Source: Schizophyllum amplum (taxonomy: Eukaryota > Basidiomycota > Agaricomycetes > Agaricales > Schizophyllaceae). From it: a DNA stretch of 54,255 nt. How positions within the stretch are numbered: position 1 is the first letter of the stretch; every line of letters starts with the position of its first letter. The translations under genes were made by a program, and so were the position numbers. Positions 11,701-21,686 of this stretch are shown here, piece after piece. The notes beneath the pieces were generated by a model. The model did not search any database. It worked only from the letters and a program-made list of their open reading frames with translations, and was not told the origin of the DNA. The DNA lies in NCBI GenBank assembly GCA_007026445.1, contig VDMD01000145.1, forward strand, positions 1-54,255, read 5' to 3'.

Positions 11701-12972
11701 TTTGTGATCGATAGCAAGACAGGAGCACCTTGGAGGGGAGAAAGGCCCGGGGCAAAACCGCTGTTAGTAAGCGTCGGTGGCCGTGGGGCACGCTGCACTC
11801 TCGATGTCACAGGTGAGCGGGTCGGCAAGGCAGAGTGGGGAAGCCGGTTCGGAGCAGCGGGGAGCGCGGCGGTTGTAGAGAAACTGGGCTCGCGCGCGCT
11901 CCTTGTGTTCAGCGGGGCTGGCGAGGCGGCGGCGTACTCGCTGCCGCATCTGGAACATATGCATACACGCCAGTTGACGGCGGCTTCGACAATGTGAGTA
12001 ACGTCCGGTCTTTCTTTGCAGCCCGTCGCGCCTTCGCCGATTCTTGTACCTGCCATTCACAACTACTTCCCAGCCCCGCTTCACCCGACAGCACCGGCGA
12101 CTACGCAGCCTGGGCGCGCCACGCCACCGCAGGAGTCACCCGCCACATGTCGTACGCGACGCTGTTTGCAGCGCGCAGGCCGCATGCAGGACTGCCGGAC
12201 ATCGAATTCACCCGACCGACGCCCGTCCCACAACCGCAACCCGTCAGCGCGGGTCCAGCGTCCTGGGCAGCGTGGCTCGGTGGCTTGACAGGCATCGGAG
12301 CAGTGACGGGCGAGCAGATGGATGCGATGTGTAAGTCTCGTGGCATTTTACCTTTGTTCTATCTGAGTACAAACGCTTGGATAACAGTGGCCGGCCCCGA
12401 CCGTCCCCCACCCCGCCCCAGGGCGCAACCGCCACGCAGTCCTGGACTGGCGGGCGGATTTGGAGGGAGCATGAACGCCGCAGCCATCGCCGACGCGGCT
12501 GAGGGCACGCGCGCAGGGCTTGCTGACCGCCTTGGTGCAGCGATGAATGAGAGAGGGTGAGTGCCTCCTGATGAGTGAGAGGACGCTACTGCATTGTCTT
12601 CGAAGACGAGCAGCATCGGTCACACTCACATTTCCGTCTGTCGCCGCACTCACTAAACGTCCCCGCAGGCAACTATTGAGTGACCTCGAGCAGCACTTCA
12701 ACGCTCTTGGAGAGGGCAGCCAAAACATGGTGGCTCAGGTGAGTGTCCGTTCGCACTTGAAGTCGAGACGGGCTATGCGAGAAGGGCCTGGGGCAGAGAT
12801 GATATAAAGCAGAGACGAAGGAGAGGAAGAGCGACGAAGAGACGAAGGGATGGGACAGTGGTGAAAGAGGATGGAAAACAAAGAGATGATTAGAACAACG
12901 CTGACATTGACCTTGCAGGCGAAGCGGCTCGCGGCTCAGCAGGCGTCGAAAGGATGGTTCAATTTCTCGTAG
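8706..12972 (+). CDS. SRO7 / tomosyn / lethal giant larvae family protein
   Basis: About 16 exons assemble to roughly 1076 residues, starting at ATG 8706 (MFLKRHSHDDLP). Blocks typical of the family are present in order: TALAFEPIGKLLAVG, a GTIHIFGGPGVE strand, CLHVWDL, CMTVSPSHNQVFAALASG, IDVLIHPRNLNLLFIAFEGG, RAYELVLRPGAPGG and AIHPTGHFFAVGHADGSIAFW, i.e. WD40-type beta-propellers. Terminal exons 12388-12556, 12669-12738 and 12919-12972 encode a tomosyn-type R-SNARE-like tail (NERGQLLSDLEQHFNAL ... KGWFNF). The family binds the plasma-membrane t-SNARE Sec9/SNAP25 and tunes exocytosis downstream of Rab/Sec4, acting at sites of polarised growth. Two junctions are less certain: a 43-base intron at 9474-9516, and the join between 11993 and 12092, where one or two introns fit. 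The family call is firm. Confidence 0.88.
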
Positions 12973-13120
12973 GCAGCTGCTAGCGCGTCTCAGATGTAAG
13001 AGGGAAACGCGGAGAGCGATGGGCAGCAGGATACAGAAGGTATATTCTCACTCATCTGGGCAGAATGTCGAAGCACCCTATGTATCAATTCGATGTACAT
13101 ATCATTTACAAACCTAGAAT

Positions 13121-13530
13121 AGAGGCGTTGCGCAACTGTTGTTGTTGGTCCGTGTTGTTGTTAGAAACTTCCGTTGTTTTTATCTTTAGGTCCTGTGCAG
13201 CTAAGAAAAAGCACTATAGCCTTACTACATTCCGCCTATGATTTGTGAACGCCCCAGGCTTACACCTGCGCTCGCCGGCGATGGCTGAGCGTCGTGCGCA
13301 GGACGTTCTCGGCGATGGCCGTCGGCTTCGCCCGACTGCGGCACGTGGCGCGTGCCACCACCATCCGCCTCTTACTGCCGCTGGCGGCGTCGATTTTGAC
13401 GGATATGACTGCTCAGAGGGTTGCACTGGCCTCTGATACCTGCTATACCCGTGCCTTGGCTGACTTTTGAATTACAACAAGAGTGTCCAACAACAATAGT
13501 GACCAACAACAACAGCTGCGCAACGCCTCT
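13121..13530. mobile_element. MITE-like inverted-repeat element, copy 1
   Basis: This 410-base element begins AGAGGCGTTGCGCAACTG and ends with the inverse, CAGCTGCGCAACGCCTCT. The terminal inverted repeats extend about 45-60 bases imperfectly and are rich in GTTGTT units. Both ends are flanked by AAT, a likely 3-bp target duplication. The core includes a GC-rich stretch (GCGATGGCCGTCGGCTTCGC) shared with copy 2 at 33257-33656, which lies in the opposite orientation. No transposase is encoded, so it is a non-autonomous DNA element; the superfamily is not clear from the ends. Confidence 0.8.
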
Positions 13531-14365
13531 AATGACGGCTATTGCCAGACTTAGTATGCAAGAATGACAAGTGGGAGCAAAGGAGCGCACACAATGTTCT
13601 GCACAACACTCAATTCCTTCTGTCTTGGCGTACCGATACCTAGCCTGCAGTAATCTGTGCCCGTAGGTTTGAACAGCCACAAACCACATGACTCACACCC
13701 TCTTCCAGCATATAGAGACGGGAGCTGAGGAGAGGATCGCAGTCTGATGACGAACGTCTGCCTGGGGAGACTAAGTCCGATGGGCGCAGCCGGACTTGAC
13801 GCAGATGTTAGCCGTCCAACTCCGAGTACATCCTGTTGCACACTGGTACGCGTAGCCGTCCTAGATGGCCTCGATCGCAATTATACGGACGGTGTGCTTT
13901 ACGTTCTCGTTCGTGAGCATGCTGGAGAGGTCGGCAATTTAGTGTCAAGGCCATGATGTTTTTGAGATGCTCGTGAAGTTAGATAAGTGATACATATACC
14001 TAGGCCATGCGTTAGGCAGTTCACTTGAGAAAAACGCACCTGTTTGTGATTCCAGCCCCAGTGACCCCATGGACCCAGGTCTTCACGCATTTCCGTACTC
14101 CGACCCCAAGTGGTCGGAAGGAGACCAGTGACCAGCCTGTGACTTGACGCGTCGCGTCACATTCGCCATGCCACGTCACGCCGGACCGGACAGGCGGACT
14201 GACGCGGTGCAGCTCCTGAACCGCACCATCCGCGACGGGACAGCTCAGCGATGTCCGTGGCGCCACACACTGACAAACCGCCGGACATGGCCGATATAAG
14301 CCTTCTCGCCCTTCTCGGCCCTCTCTTCCCGCCGTCACCAACTCGCACTCTAGACCGTAACCACC
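13531..14365. other. Intergenic region and promoter of copy B gene
   Basis: Frames here are short and have no recognisable product. Close to the next gene there is a GATATAAG at about 14293-14300, roughly 70 bases before the ATG at 14366, preceded by a GC-rich stretch with repeated GTGACG/CGTCACG words. These look like promoter elements of the copy B gene. Confidence 0.4.
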
Positions 14366-14990
14366 ATGTCCAACACCGCTGCTGCTGCTGCCTCTCGTAC
14401 CGCGTCCGCGTCCGCGTCCGCGACCGCCGCTGACGCCGCCTCGCCTCTTGTCTCGTCTGCTCTCCCCGACGCAGACATCCTGCGCGAGGTGCGCGCGTAC
14501 GAACATGCCCGGCAGCGGGCCAAGCGAGCGGAGGAAGTCGCCCGCCGCCGCGCTGTGAAGGAGCAGTCGCTCACGGCGCTCGGCAATCAACTGTCGCAGC
14601 CGACACCCCGCTCCAAGAAGGGCGCCGGTGCTGCTCCCAGCTATGACAGCGTCGGTGTGGAGAACCTTGCTGCACCGCCTCGCGACGATGTCGCCCACGG
14701 GCCAGCGCCATCTCGTCCAGCGGGAATGAGGTTGGACGACCTGGTCCGCGTCGCAGCACCTGCCAAGCCACGCAAGAGCAAACGTGAGTAGTCTTGCAGT
14801 CATAGCGGTAACCTCTTCTGACCTTTCCTCAGGCAAGGACGTCGGGTTCGAGATGGTTCCTCCTGTTCGCTCCGTCATCGCACTCGATGACACGACGAGC
14901 CGTGATGTGGTTATCGACGAACCCTGGGAGTACATTCCCCGCGACAACGAAGTCCCCAAGGCGTCCTACGCCGCGATCCTCGGCGCGTAG
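14366..14990 (+). CDS. Unrecognised small protein with VIALDD/EPWEY block, copy B
   Basis: Two exons, 14366-14783 and 14833-14990, encode 191 residues. The ATG follows a TATA-like box by about 70 bases and sits in ACCATGTCC. Residues 1-30 are almost all Ala, Ser and Thr. Residues 35-65 form a charged, probably helical segment (REVRAYEHARQRAKRAEE). Residues 60-140 are low complexity. The last 50 residues, mostly exon 2, hold the conserved block: EMVPPVRSVIALDDT, then EPWEYI and EVPKASYAAI. The gene at 981-1640 carries the same block, with the intron at the same codon position. There is no signal peptide, membrane segment or catalytic motif. A short conserved C-terminal motif behind a disordered region suggests a peptide that docks on a partner. 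I do not recognise the family. Confidence 0.8.
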
Positions 14991-15473
14991 GCTACACCTG
15001 GCATCCTCCCTCTCCTCGATCCCCTTCTCAACCCATATATCCGCCTGATACCCTTTCTGGACCCAACTACTAGAAACACCACACCTACGACTCACACAAC
15101 CGACAGACTACGACTACTCATGCATCTAATCCCTTGGCTTCTCATGCCCTTACGACTTGGTCCGTGCAGCTGCGAAGACGTGCCCATATATTCATATCTA
15201 CCTATAAACCCATACATATATTCCTCTAATGTTAGAACGTGCTCCCTAGACTCTGGAAGAGCAGATTGCGTGGTTGTCAGCCTTAGTACTCTTGAGAAAT
15301 GACGCTCAACCATGCGGCCAATAACCTCTTCTCCATCCGATGGTTGCTGTACGTGTTCCCAAATACCAACCACGCATATCGAACGACGACGACCTCGGCC
15401 AGAGATCTGCCCTCGCCTCATGGTCAGAACCAATTGCAATGCGGGTCTGCTCTCCTCACCGTGAACGCCCGAC
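14991..15473. other. Intergenic, nothing recognised
   Basis: This is the 3' region of the copy B gene, AT-rich near 15180-15230 with repeated CATATAT words. No coding frame or structured RNA is apparent before the U1 promoter begins. Confidence 0.35.
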
Positions 15474-15550
15474 ACACGCCCCCAGCACGCTACCTGGTCT
15501 GTGCGTCTCCCTCAGCCTACATAAACCGCCCGCCTCCACCTGAACAACTC
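15474..15550 (+). promoter_or_regulatory. U1 snRNA promoter, copy A
   Basis: Two elements are shared with the region before U1 copy B at identical distances. An upstream block starting ACACGCCCCCA and continuing through CTGGTCTGTGCGTC begins 77 bases before the RNA start. A TATA-like TACATAA begins 33 bases before it. The arrangement resembles a proximal sequence element plus TATA box of an RNA polymerase II snRNA promoter. Between the two elements the copies differ, so the conservation is selective. Confidence 0.6.
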
Positions 15551-15721
15551 ATACTTACCTTGATGGCATCTGCCCCTTCATGTATCTGGGCAGGTGGTGC
15601 GTGGGGTTCTCCATAGCACGGCGACCCTGTCCTCAGGGAAAGCCTGCGCATTGTATGGGCTTCGGCTCATGCACCGTCTCAATATTTCCCCGTCCCGCTC
15701 CGGCCACTCTGGCTGGGCGGG
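15551..15721 (+). ncRNA. U1 spliceosomal snRNA, copy A
   Basis: The RNA starts with ATACTTACCT, the universal U1 5' end that pairs with 5' splice sites. The rest folds as U1 should. GATGG (15562-15566) pairs with CCGTC just before the Sm region to close the four-way junction (helix H). Three internal hairpins follow: ATCTGCCC/GGGCAGGT; GTGC..GTGG/CCAT..GCAC followed by CCCTG/CAGGG; and ATGGGC-TTCG-GCTCAT. A CAATATTTCC stretch fills the Sm-site position. The terminal hairpin CCCGC...GCGGG ends at 15721. Copy B at 25646 is identical except for one extra G in a G run. Two points differ from textbook U1: the first loop lacks the usual GAUCAYGAAG U1-70K site, and the Sm site is imperfect. On the minus strand the same bases look like a perfect 5' splice site, but the fold favours the plus-strand RNA. 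Confidence 0.8.
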
Positions 15722-15761
15722 CTCTTTTGCGTTAGGTTCGTGGGTGTAACCCTAACCCTAA
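15722..15761 (+). promoter_or_regulatory. U1 copy A 3' flank with telomere-like block
   Basis: Directly after the U1 body come TTTTGCGTTAGG and then GTGTAACCCTAACCCTAA (15744-15761), two copies of the telomeric unit CCCTAA. The same two segments follow U1 copy B at nearly the same distance although the surrounding sequence differs. GTTAGG and CCTAAC can pair to form a short hairpin, so this could be a 3'-end formation signal. Confidence 0.5.
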
Positions 15762-15975
15762 TTAGGTTAACCTGGCTCAAGGGTGTGAGAGGTGGTCCTT
15801 TTGTTGTTTGGTGTTCGGTGTTTGGCTCTGTAGACGCTATCGCTGATGTTACCTGTTTTGGTCATCTTGGCTTCATAGCCATGACATTGAATGCATAACT
15901 GCTCTTGACTGATGACTAGTCAGGTGGCATAATTCATTCATCATTAAGTGTCCCCCGGCCAGTATGATATATACC

Positions 15976-18116
15976 TCACACAGTCCCCATGCCAACCTCC
16001 TTCGGTAGGCGGAAGCTCAGGCAGTACATATCCTTGTTCGGCGCGACGGAGCGTACAAGATGCAGCGTCGCGTCCTCGGGTGGTCGGGCGCCTAGACGGG
16101 CGGCAGCGCGCTTGAAAGAACGGTTTCAGCAGTTGTCCAACCAACACAGCACAAAAAGTGAAATTATGGACTGTAAACTCACCTCCAAGATATCCTCCCT
16201 CGCCCGGTCCTCCGGCTCCCGCGTGAAACAATGGACATGAATCATGGGCATGAACATGTCCGGATCGTCAGCCTCTGTCGCGTAGATCCCCTTGAAGGCG
16301 TCCAAGAACTCGAGAGCGCTGTCGGGCAAGTTCATCACGAAGTGGTCGATGCGCGAGCGAGCGGCAGGTGTCGGTCCTGGTACAGAGTTTGGCGCTGGTG
16401 ACGGCGCCGGTGTCGTTGCAGCCGACATTGGCGTAGAGCCTGTTGTCGCTTCGGTCGACACGGCTCCTGGTGATGCGGCTTCTGTTGCCGGTACCGAGCC
16501 TTGACCTGGTTCTGTAACCTTATCCTTGCCATCCCTCTTCCTCCTCTCTGATTTCTGGCGCGAGCGCGAGACTGGGGGCGCGTAGGGTGGCAGAGGGCTC
16601 TCGCGAGCGCGGCGCACCGCAGCGCGGATGAACTCTCGGCCATCCTCGCAGTAGGGGAGGACTAGAGCGGATACCTGGATGAGGAGATCAGCGTTGGAGG
16701 CCGGGGTGGCAAACGCGCCGGCTCGAGGGTGAGGTTGACTCGACGATGATTGTCCAAAAGCCCACTCAACAATGAAAGTCCACTCGATGGAACCTCATCC
16801 GGCGAAGGAGCTGACTCACATTATTCCCTTCTATGTTCTTCTTCAGATATCGGTAGCCCTCCGGGTTGAGGTCGTTCGCCAAGACCGCGCAGCCCTTCTT
16901 AGCAGCGGGGACGGCGAAGGGGCCAACGCCGGCGAAGACGTCGGCGACAAGGTCAGAAGGGCTGAAGGCGGCGACGAGGCGTTCGTGTTCTGGGTAGAAT
17001 GTGTGAGTAGGTGGACGGTAGATTGTTGAGCATGAGCAAACGAATACTCACCCGTATGCAACCTTGAGTTCCAATACACCTTCCTAAAGTCGAAGCGGAA
17101 GTTGCATCCCGCCTCATGATGCTCGACCTCGAAATCGGGTTCGCCAGCGAGGAGTTCCATGTCGAAGAAGCGGAATTGGGCGTTGATGGAGTCGAGCTTG
17201 TTGACAACGGTGCGAATGGAGCGGTTTTTCTATAGGGTCATTGAGCAAAAAGATGAGGGATGGAACGGAATATGGTATATGTGGAAGGAGAGGATGGCTT
17301 TGCAGGAAACGACGGAGAACGATACGCAATAGAGGGCATGTTAATCGAAGTACGCACGTCGAGTATGACCTCTCCGATCAGATGCTTGTACGGCAAGTAT
17401 TCGTTGATGATGTTGAGGTGTGCGATATGGCCGGTGATTGCAAACGAACTCGGCACTTCGTCAAAACCCTCGGCCGGAGGAAATATGGCGTGAAGGATTT
17501 CCGCTGCACCGCAAACATCTTTAGAATAACCCCCCACTTGGTATTTGTACAACGTACGTGCATTCCAGTAATCGTAGTCCAGCTCCATCTCGTAGATTTC
17601 CAGAGCTGCGCCCTCCGCATCCAGAAATTCGCGCGCCACTGCGGGCAAGTCCTTCGCGTTCTGCCCGCGCAGGAGTATCAGCCGGTCGCCACCTCCGCTT
17701 TCTTCGTCTTCTGGCGCATTTCCTGCTCGTGGGCCGTATACCACGGACCGTCGGCGTGGGATATCAGCAACGGCGCCTCGAAGCGCGGGTGCGCGTAGGA
17801 CAGCACCAGTGCGCGCTGCGGGGATGCGGGCAGCAAGGAGGGGTAGGGTTCGCTTGAACAGGCTGCGGTCAAGCTTATCACGGGGTCCGGTATAGCGTGG
17901 AGGGGACGCATCGATGGTAAGAGAGACGGCATGGGAAGAGTGTGAATGGGTTGAGTTGGAAGTTGATGCCAAGTTCGAGGATTGCCTTGTGGATTGCAAT
18001 GGCGACGCTTTCAGCGGCGAAGGTACAGCAGAGGATGAGGAGACAGCTGGTGCGGCCATGGTCAGCGGCCGGCGAGCGAGAGGACGGAAGCAGAGGCGGC
18101 GCAGGTGGCGGAGCAT
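15976..18116 (-). CDS. TRM5: tRNA (guanine37-N1)-methyltransferase Trm5
   Basis: Five exons (18116-17358, 17229-17052, 16989-16820, 16674-16183, 16110-15976) give about 577 residues. Trm5 transfers a methyl group from S-adenosylmethionine to N1 of G37 next to the anticodon, preventing frameshifting. Family blocks appear in order: [18 protein letters not shown] near residue 90, [12 protein letters not shown] and [25 protein letters not shown], the SAM-binding motif [46 protein letters not shown] and a final PMIHVHCF. A Ser/Pro/Thr-rich insert of about 60 residues, unusual for the family, lies before the last domain. The first Met (18116) opens [16 protein letters not shown], which looks like a mitochondrial presequence; a second in-frame Met at 18059 (MAAPAVS) would give a shorter form. 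The gene is divergent from the TatD-like gene. Confidence 0.93.
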
Positions 18117-18350
18117 GGGCGCAAATAGACGCGCGCCGCCCGATCGGGCAGGTGATCGATGGCGCGGGCCGCACTCCCGAGCGCCCGCACCGCACCGCCT
18201 CGCGTCATAACAAGGACAATAGACCTTGTAACGTAACGATGGACAATGCATTGTGACCTTGTGCGCCGCCATAAATTCTCGCTTCGCACAGCACTTCTTG
18301 TCAGCAACCACCATCTACACTCCCCAAGACACTTCTTCTGCACACGCATC
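18117..18350. promoter_or_regulatory. Shared promoter, TRM5 / TatD-like gene
   Basis: Only 234 bases separate the two head-to-head start codons. The region contains CATAAAT near 18269, about 80 bases before the plus-strand ATG, and several CGTAACG/TTGTAACG words. Both genes must be driven from here. Confidence 0.4.
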
Positions 18351-20415
18351 ATGTCCAAGCCGGCGCCCACGCCCGTCTCCTCTCATCCGAGCGTCCCGCC
18401 CGCCCCGCTTCCCGTTGGCGACGTCTTGACTCACATAGTCGACGTCCATTGTCACCCCACGGACTCTCCAATCCCCGATGAACTGCTCAAAGAGCCCGGC
18501 CACAAGATGTGCGCCATGGCTACGCGCCGCGGCGATCAGGCGCGCGTTGCTGCTTTGGCGCGCGCCTATCCCAAACGTGTTATACCAGCATTTGGTTACC
18601 ACCCCTGGTTCGCGCACCACATATGGGTACCACCGGATACGGATGCAGCGACGCTGGGTGAAGAGATTGCAGCGAAGGCGACCAAGGAAGACGCTGCGAA
18701 AGCCGAGGCAGCGGCGAAGAAGAGCGAAGACGCGGTCGAGGACACCATGGACGTTGACACATCCGCCCCGTCTACCTCAGATCCTCCCGCCTCCACACTC
18801 GCTAGCCCCGCGCTAGCCTCTACCTCTACCTCTCCCACCCCATTCCCCATTGACAAATCTGCTCACTATCGCTCGCTCTTCCGTCCCACCGCTGCCCAGG
18901 AGGATATCTTTGCCACCCTTCTCCCACGTCTCCCCGATCCCACTCCCCTCAACACCATTTTGACTGAGCTCTGCGATAATCTGCGCGCCTTCCCCGGCTG
19001 TATGCTTGGGGAAGTCGGGCTGGATCGCGCCTTCAGGGTGCCGATGGGCGGCAAGTATGCTATGGGGGAGGACAACGGCGAGGAAGGGAAGGATGAAGCA
19101 ACCAAGACCGAGGAAGACAAGAGAGAACTAGCGAACAAGGCAGTAACAAAGACGAGTGAAGCACCCAAGGAAATGAACGGCAAGGACGGCGTCATGGGCA
19201 AGGAACCTGACCCCGCGCGCACGCTGTCTCCCTTCACGGTCCCCATCGAGCACCAGCGTGCTGTCCTGGAGGCCCAAGTGGCCCTCGCTATCGCACTTCG
19301 GACACCCGCAAAAGCAGAGATTCCGGAATCTTCCAAACCTGCTGCATCCACCGACGGCTCAGAGACTCCCGACCACGAAGATTCTCTCGATAACGCCAAA
19401 TCTGTTGCTGGCCCCGCGCTCAAAGATCTCAAATTCACTTCACCCCCTCCCGCCATTATTGGCATCAGCCTGCACTCCGTCAAAGCGCCCCAGCACACGC
19501 TCGAGTTCCTCAATGCCATGCGCGACCGCTACGGCGACCGGTGGCGCGCACTGTCTGTCGACCTCCACAGCTGCGGCCTGAGCCCAGAAATGTGGCGGAC
19601 TGTAGAGGTAAACTCTTTCTATTCTTCAGATCTCTTTTGTCTGACTGGCTGACAACGCCTCTCAGACCGGTCACCCCAACGCCTTCCTCTCTGTATCCAC
19701 CGGTATCAACCTTCGCTCCATCAAGGCCTGCCGTGCCCTCATCACCGCCGCGCACCCGACACGGCTGCTTGCTGAGAGCGACTGGCACGCCGCGGACGAG
19801 AGCGCGTCGCGCACCTTCGACATCGTGCGCTTCATCGCCGAGGTGCGCGAGTGGGGCGTCGAGGGCATGGATGTGGATGAGCCGGCCGACGATAAGAAGG
19901 AGCCCTCCGCCTCCCCGCCTCGGGGCAAGAAGCGCGGCGCAGGCATGAGCCTTGGCAACGGCGCCCTTGCCTACGCAGACGATCCCCCTTCAAGCAATAC
20001 CCCCTCAGACGGTGCCTCCTCAGGCGAGGGCTCATCAGACAAGGACCCTGACGACCTCAACCCCAAGCCCTCCAAACGCCCCAAGTCCTCCGAACGCCCC
20101 AAGATCTCCAGACGCCCCAAAAGCAATCCCTACTCCGTTGGCGTGAGCCGCGTCGCCGACCCGCAGCGACAGGGACGCATACCGCAAGGTCTCCCGGGCG
20201 ACGAAGGGGTGTACGTAGTGCGGCGGCTTGCACAGAACTGGACGAGGTTCAAGAAGGGCAACCATGGCACGGCCCCGCCCATGACCCGCAAGGCCCGCCG
20301 CCGTGCGCGAGATGCGAAGTGGGAGGCGTGGGAGAAGGAGGAAGGACATGCGTACGGAGAAATCACTGAAGCCGCCATCTTTGGGTCCGACTCAGAGATA
20401 TCTGATGATGACTGA
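18351..20415 (+). CDS. TatD/Scn1-family metal-dependent hydrolase
   Basis: Two exons, 18351-19607 and 19666-20415, encode 668 residues. The N-terminal VDVHCHPTDSPI provides the metal-binding HxH of the TatD amidohydrolase fold. CAMATRRGDQ and VIPAFGYHPWF follow, which is the signature of the fission-yeast Cut9-interacting protein Scn1. LGEVGLDRAFR supplies the glutamate ligand, SVDLHSCG a further block and LAESDWH the late aspartate. Long acidic or Ala/Ser-rich inserts (residues about 105-165 and 225-350) separate these blocks, and the last 170 residues are basic, Ser/Pro-rich and probably disordered. The protein is therefore roughly twice the size of a bacterial TatD. TatD enzymes are DNA exonucleases or related hydrolases; the substrate here is not known. 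Confidence 0.88.
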
Positions 20416-20600
20416 GGCTGACCTGCTAGTTAGTGGTTGCGCGGCAAAAGTGGGGCAGAAGACGAACTGCTTTCGCTAGAAATTTGGTCGTTGGACATCA
20501 TTCATATTGTACACTATCATACATCATACACTCTGAGTCTCAGAATTTGGTTGGCTACTTGGGAATCGGTTCCGAGTCAATTTCAAGGCACAGTGTGCGC

Positions 20601-21453
20601 TCACTTCTTGCCGATAACAGCGTCGGTGAGGGCGGCTGTAACTCGCTTGCGCTGCTCATTGAGCATTCCTGCAGATGTGTGAGCGGTGGATGCAAGTCGA
20701 CAGTGCAAGAACCTCACCAAGGAAACCATCCTCACTCGTAGACGTGCGCTCGTGGTTCCAGTTCTCATAGTGGGCGGTTACGCGGTGAGAGTCGTCAGTC
20801 TCAATGGTAAGCAGCGAATTCATCGTCTGAGGGGAAGGTAAGCACCAGTGAGTTGAGACGACTTAAAAGTATATGCATGCACACCTTCGTCGGGCTGTCC
20901 GCTTTGGCGGAGCGATAGTACGAAACATCCTGGTCGACCAAGATGGTGCTCTTCGGCACCGACGAGGGGTTCTCAAGAACGCGAAACTTTGGTATGTCGG
21001 CGCGTTCAAATATCTAGCAGAAGTGAGCATCATGCTTTCAGGAAGTAGGTATATGCATACCTTCGCCAAACCAACAAACTGCGCGCGAATGCTCGCTACA
21101 CCCTCGGCAATGCCAACCGGGTCATGGAAGACGGCCTTGTCGATGTAGATATCAAAGGTAGTCTAAGGGGTGTGAGACGGCAACCGACGCGATCCGTCTT
21201 TCAAACGCACCTCCTTGGGTTTGCACGAGTACATTTCCTTGATGGCAGTCAGGATCTTTTCCTCGTGCGGCTGGGCAGCGCGCTCGGGGAGGGCACGAGA
21301 TTCCTCGGGAGAGAGACCGGCAGAGTTGGTGGCGAAGGACGACATGCCGGCGTGGTTTAGATACTTGAACGGAGACTGGATCTGGAAAGCCTGGGCACGG
21401 GGAGCAGCAGAGGCGGCGAGGAGGGAGAAGGCAAGAGCGCGAGTGAGCAACAT
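20601..21453 (-). CDS. NTF2-like fold protein with N-terminal signal or presequence
   Basis: Five exons (21453-21211, 21162-21061, 21013-20885, 20826-20718, 20668-20601) give 216 residues. The first 22 residues (MLLTRALAFSLLAASAAPRAQA) look like a signal peptide, or an organellar presequence because of the arginines. An inner Met at residue 37 (MSSFATNSAGL) could give a shorter cytosolic form. The body reads like a SnoaL/NTF2-type cone: a helix with EKILTAIKEMYSCKP, FDIYIDKAVFHDPVG, IRAQFVGLAKIFERAD, DQDVSYYR, TMNSLLTIETD and VTAHYENWNHERT. This set is widespread in fungi without known function. All introns keep the frame and are 48-58 bases. The gene shares a 233-base promoter with GOS1. Confidence 0.85.
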
Positions 21454-21686
21454 GGCTTGTCCATCGCACGTCCAGTCTTATAAGAAGGGCGGGATCGCGC
21501 TTGACGCATGCGCTTCGTCATGCAGGCTCTTAGACAGGTGCTGGTCATCGCGGCGGGTGCTGGGATCGACGCTCGAATCGAAGACAAGCACCGGGAGTCG
21601 GGCCGACAAACCCGAGGCTGCGCGTCAGCTGTTCGCGACGACGCGTGCGACAACAACAACGGCTGGCGCTTACCACCACCACGACT
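21454..21686. promoter_or_regulatory. Shared promoter, NTF2-like gene / GOS1
   Basis: This 233-base head-to-head promoter contains CTTATAAG at about 21477-21484, a palindromic TATA-like element lying close to the minus-strand start codon. No other element is clear. Confidence 0.4.

Noticed and set aside
13245..13436. Short frame inside the first inverted-repeat element
   Set aside because: It is not kept in the second copy, where the frame is different; the element is non-coding.
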